64,000 bases of DNA from UBA2421 sp002343075 (GTDB lineage: Bacteria; Planctomycetota; Phycisphaerae; Tepidisphaerales; Tepidisphaeraceae), in assembly GCA_937982565.1 (NCBI GenBank), contig CALJLN010000019.1, positions 26,327-90,326 on the forward strand, written 5' to 3'. Shown here in pieces: positions 61,609 through 64,000 of this stretch. The position numbers and the translations under genes are program-made. The notes beneath the pieces are model-generated. The model was not told the DNA's origin, made no database searches, and was given only the letters and a program-made list of their open reading frames with translations. Every line of letters begins with the position of its first letter. Position 1 is the first letter of the stretch.

Positions 61609-61867
61609 AAACACCGGAAAAAACAATGGGCATGCGCTCAAGCCCAATCAGAAATTCGATACGCAGCAACGAGATGTGATTTGCCGGCCCTCCGGAGCCG
61701 ACTTCTGTTAAAATGATAGAAGTATCCCGCCGGATGTCAACGAAAATCGGTGCGAAAGTGCGATTCGGTCGGGTTGTGAATCGCGGCTCGATACAATCGC
61801 TACCGCCGCCGCAAACTGCCAGAGAATGCATCAAACTCAGTTTATGATTGAATTCGTTCAGCACGTT

Positions 61868-61882
61868 GTTAAACTGTTTAAC
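61868..61882 (+). promoter_or_regulatory. operator-like palindrome D upstream of lacI
   Basis: GTTAAACTGTTTAAC is a perfect inverted repeat (7+1+7), 74 bases before the lacI start. It is related to GTTAACCGATTAAC but one base longer and without the central CG, so it may serve autoregulation or be a different site. Confidence 0.4.
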
Positions 61883-61956
61883 TAGATCGATGCAGTCACG
61901 GGTGGATCGGCCTGATCCGTGAAGCTGCACCACGACTGCTCCCCGGCGGTATCACC

Positions 61957-63084
61957 ATGAGCGACACCACACTACCCCGCAGCACGTCCAGAGTTATCGC
62001 TGCCAAGGCAACCGAACCCGGCGAGCCCCGCTCGACGTCGCGCAGGACATTCGACGACGCCCGAAAGCCCATTTCGCTACGAGATGTGGCCGCAGAGGCC
62101 AAGGTGTCGGTTGCCACCGTATCGATGGTGTTAAACGACAACCCGCGCATCAGCAGGGCAACGCACCTTCGCATCAGCCGAATTATTGAACGCATGGGAT
62201 ACCAGCCCAACCGGCTCGCCCAGAGTCTTTCAAGCCGATACACGCGTGTGCTCGGGGTCATGCTTCCCGCTCTTCGCCACGCATTTGCCGACGCCTATTT
62301 TGGTGAACTGATCAGCGGTATCTGCGACCGCGCCGGCAAGATGGGCTTTAAGATCATGCTCGAACAAGCCAAGCCGGAGTTTGTTAAGGAACGCAAGCAT
62401 ATCCATATCTTTGAACGTCGATATGTGGACGGCCTGCTCGTGCTCGGCATGAACGACCGGCACCATTTTCTGGAAGATTTTGCCGACGGCCGCTATCCAC
62501 TTTGCGTCGTCGATAACAAGTTCAACCAGTGGAAGCTTGACCATGCCGTCTGCGACTACGCCGGCGGGGCTGAACAGGTCATGAACTATCTGCTGCAGTT
62601 GGGCCACCGGCACATCGGCTGCATCTACGCAGCGCCCGAGATTCAGACGGCAGCGGATGTGCTGCATGTCTACCGAAAACGCCTCGGCGACTCAGGACAC
62701 GAAGTTGATGACTCTTGGGCCCAAGACGGTCGTTTCACCGACGAAGGTGGTGCCGCAGCGGCGGCGGCGCTGTTGAAACGCCACCCGGAGATTACGGCGC
62801 TCTTCTGCGGCAATGATAAGATGGCCATCGGTGCGCAACATTACCTGGCCAACGCGGGTATTCGCGTGCCTGAAGAAGTCTCGGTGGTCGGGTTCGATAA
62901 CATGCAGAACGCTGCATTTGTCACGCCCAGCCTCACCACGGTACACCTTCCGCTGTATCAGGTCGGTGCACTTGCGTGCGAGCGCTTGATCGACCGTGTC
63001 CGCGGGCGCGCCGAGCGCGTGGCCGAAGTGCTGCCGACGCATCTTGTCGTGCGAAACAGCACGGCGATGGCGCGGCAGTCGTAG
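61957..63084 (+). CDS. LacI family transcriptional regulator
   Basis: A 375-residue regulator. A helix-turn-helix (SLRDVAAEAKVSVATVSMVL, NDNPRISRATHLRISRIIER, GYQPNRLAQSLSS hinge) precedes a periplasmic-binding-like sensor domain (YTRVLGVMLPALRHAFADAY, LLQLGHRHIGCIYAAPEIQT, ITALFCGNDKMAIGAQHYLA, VSVVGFDNMQNAAFVTPSLT). About 38 residues rich in R/S/T precede the HTH, which is longer than usual. It stands between secreted amylase/PEP-CTERM genes and a CBM48-type GH13 gene, so a sugar such as maltose or maltodextrin is the likely inducer. Candidate operators are described at 49388, 59598, 61593 and 61868. Confidence 0.93.
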   Translation: MSDTTLPRSTSRVIAAKATEPGEPRSTSRRTFDDARKPISLRDVAAEAKVSVATVSMVLNDNPRISRATHLRISRIIERMGYQPNRLAQSLSSRYTRVLGVMLPALRHAFADAYFGELISGICDRAGKMGFKIMLEQAKPEFVKERKHIHIFERRYVDGLLVLGMNDRHHFLEDFADGRYPLCVVDNKFNQWKLDHAVCDYAGGAEQVMNYLLQLGHRHIGCIYAAPEIQTAADVLHVYRKRLGDSGHEVDDSWAQDGRFTDEGGAAAAAALLKRHPEITALFCGNDKMAIGAQHYLANAGIRVPEEVSVVGFDNMQNAAFVTPSLTTVHLPLYQVGALACERLIDRVRGRAERVAEVLPTHLVVRNSTAMARQS

Positions 63085-63142
63085 AAGTGGCTGGTTGTTT
63101 CAGCCTGGGTTGGCGTGGCGGCGCAACTGCCTTAAAAAGCCC

Positions 63143-63250
63143 GAATGACGAAACCGGAAGTCCGAATCCAGTCCGAAAGCGGAAATTTGATTTCGTAATG
63201 GTGAGTTTTGGGCTTGACTCGGATCTCTGGTTTCGCCGCTCGATTTTTGC
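63143..63250. repeat. CCGAATGACGAAACC-type intergenic repeat
   Basis: CCGAATGACGAAACCGGAAG, CCGAATCCAGTCCGAAAGC and CGCTCGATTTTTGC-like words lie between lacI and the GH13 gene. It is the same family as 7471-7631. Confidence 0.45.
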
Positions 63251-63273
63251 AATCGACTCGGAGGAGTCCTGAC

Positions 63274-64000
63274 GTGATCGATGTTAAAAACAATGCATCC
63301 AACCGTTGTGCTGGTGAGGTAAACCGTTTCACCCACCTGGCTGCATGGCTGGTGCTGGTGTTGTGTGCGCCACTGATGCTGCTGCAGGTCGCGAAGGTCA
63401 ACCCCGTTGCGCTTGCACAGCAGGCGACGGCGGCCAGCCCGGAGCATGAGTTTCGGCTCGACATGAAGCAGGCAACCGAAAAGCCGACAACGGTGCATGT
63501 CGCCGGCGAATTCAATGGCTGGAACCCCGAAGGCCTTGCCATGACCGATGATGGCACTGGAATGTGGACCGCGAAGCTCGCGCTCGAAGAAGGCAGCTAT
63601 CAATACAAGTTTGTCCTCGACGCCGCGACCGACAAGCGCAAGTGGATGGAAGACCCCGCCGCCGACCCGGAGTTGAAGGAACCTGACGGGAACGACGGGT
63701 ACAACAGCGTCGTCGTCATCGGCCCGGGGGCGAAAAAGCTTGATGCGCCCAAGCCAGATCACATCAATCTCGACGCAATCGTGTTCCGCAGTGCAGATCA
63801 GGCCGATGTCAACTTCGCTGGCGATTTGTTGCGCGTTCGAGTTCGCGCACAAGCGGGCGATGTGGCTGATGCGACGCTGGTCTTGAAGCAGCGCGTTAGT
63901 GAAACCGGTTGGTCAACTGAATCGTTTCCCATGTATCGACTAGGCGCCGGCCGTGGGTTGGATTCATTTGGAACAGCAGTGGCGGTGGGAGGCAAAGAAG
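63274..64000 (+). CDS. secreted GH13 enzyme with glycogen-binding N-terminus, partial
   Basis: An open frame from GTG 63274 runs to the window end (242 codons). GGAGGAG lies 8-14 bases before the start. A signal segment (LAAWLVLVLCAPLMLLQVAK) is followed by a CBM48/AMPK-type glycogen-binding domain (TTVHVAGEFNGWNPEGLAM, MWTAKLALEEGSYQYKFVLD). Then comes what looks like the N-terminal beta domain of neopullulanases/maltogenic amylases (AIVFRSADQADVNFAGDLLR, VRVRAQAGDVADATLVLKQ). The catalytic domain lies beyond the window. It probably degrades branched or cyclic maltodextrins and may be in the lacI transcription unit. Confidence 0.75.
   Translation, partial: MIDVKNNASNRCAGEVNRFTHLAAWLVLVLCAPLMLLQVAKVNPVALAQQATAASPEHEFRLDMKQATEKPTTVHVAGEFNGWNPEGLAMTDDGTGMWTAKLALEEGSYQYKFVLDAATDKRKWMEDPAADPELKEPDGNDGYNSVVVIGPGAKKLDAPKPDHINLDAIVFRSADQADVNFAGDLLRVRVRAQAGDVADATLVLKQRVSETGWSTESFPMYRLGAGRGLDSFGTAVAVGGKE

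Larger units (their letters stand above)
61420..61956. other. 537-base divergent control region of the PEP-CTERM gene and lacI
   Basis: It contains two operator-like palindromes (61593-61608 and 61868-61882). TTGACA at 61604-61609 overlaps the first. An inverted repeat, ACTTCT...AGAAGT, lies near 61700. No coding frame is credible. Confidence 0.5.

Noticed and set aside
1..64000. tRNA, rRNA, CRISPR, transposase or phage genes
   Set aside because: None was recognisable: no TPsiC-type motifs in a cloverleaf context, no regular repeat-spacer arrays and no DDE or integrase frames.

Overview
The window looks like chromosomal DNA of a GC-rich planctomycete, most likely of the class Phycisphaerae. 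The evidence is the set of prepilin-like secreted proteins with the FTLVELLVVIGIIALL N-terminus, PEP-CTERM sorting signals on large secreted enzymes, dockerin-like EF-hand repeats, a SpoVG carrying an inserted zinc ribbon, Gram-negative envelope genes (kdsB, lptB), and intergenic repeat families built on TTCGGATTTCG, CACGAAGGGCACGAAG and GGGCAGTGGGCAG. I found no rRNA, tRNA, CRISPR array, insertion sequence or prophage.

Layout. 1-6.2 kb holds housekeeping genes: a cut-off metallophosphoesterase, recR, ispE-spoVG, a small secreted protein, tyrA and accA. 6.3-9.2 kb is a probable lysine-degradation pair (lysine 6-dehydrogenase-like enzyme plus an ALDH7-type dehydrogenase). 9.3-11.3 kb has two tandem prepilin-like genes. 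11.5-21.7 kb is an acyl-CoA/branched-chain catabolic cluster on the plus strand: acyl-CoA dehydrogenase, 2-oxoacid dehydrogenase E1alpha/E1beta/E2, a small unknown protein coupled to an MBL-fold hydrolase, an acyl-CoA carboxylase beta subunit and an AtuA/DUF1446 protein. No biotin carboxylase subunit is present. 21.7-30.3 kb holds a lipoprotein D-aminoacylase, comF, kdsB, pyrG, cspA (minus), lptB and an HDOD-GGDEF protein. 30.3-43.7 kb is mixed: a GT-C glycosyltransferase coupled to a 2-hydroxyacid dehydrogenase, a sialate O-acetylesterase, a prepilin-like gene, an M28 peptidase, ahcY, a YcaQ-like glycosylase and ilvB, followed by a toxin-antitoxin pair whose toxin is frameshifted.

44.3-64 kb is a starch/alpha-glucan locus. 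malQ and glgP handle maltodextrins inside the cell. Three very large secreted GH13 amylases lie in tandem, each with a signal peptide, GH13 triad, dockerin-like repeats and PEP-CTERM tail. They are followed by two small PEP-CTERM proteins, a LacI-family regulator and the start of a secreted CBM48/CBM34-type GH13 enzyme. Palindromes around TTAACCGGTTAA lie upstream of the amylase operon, a PEP-CTERM gene and a prepilin-like gene, and a related palindrome lies upstream of lacI. This suggests one local regulon joining extracellular starch breakdown, surface proteins and intracellular glucan use.

The most interesting unexplained items are that candidate regulon, a two-copy structured repeat with a compensatory base change (34.8 and 40.1 kb), a possible structured RNA with a perfect terminator after recR, and the carboxylase/AtuA cluster without its biotin carboxylase.
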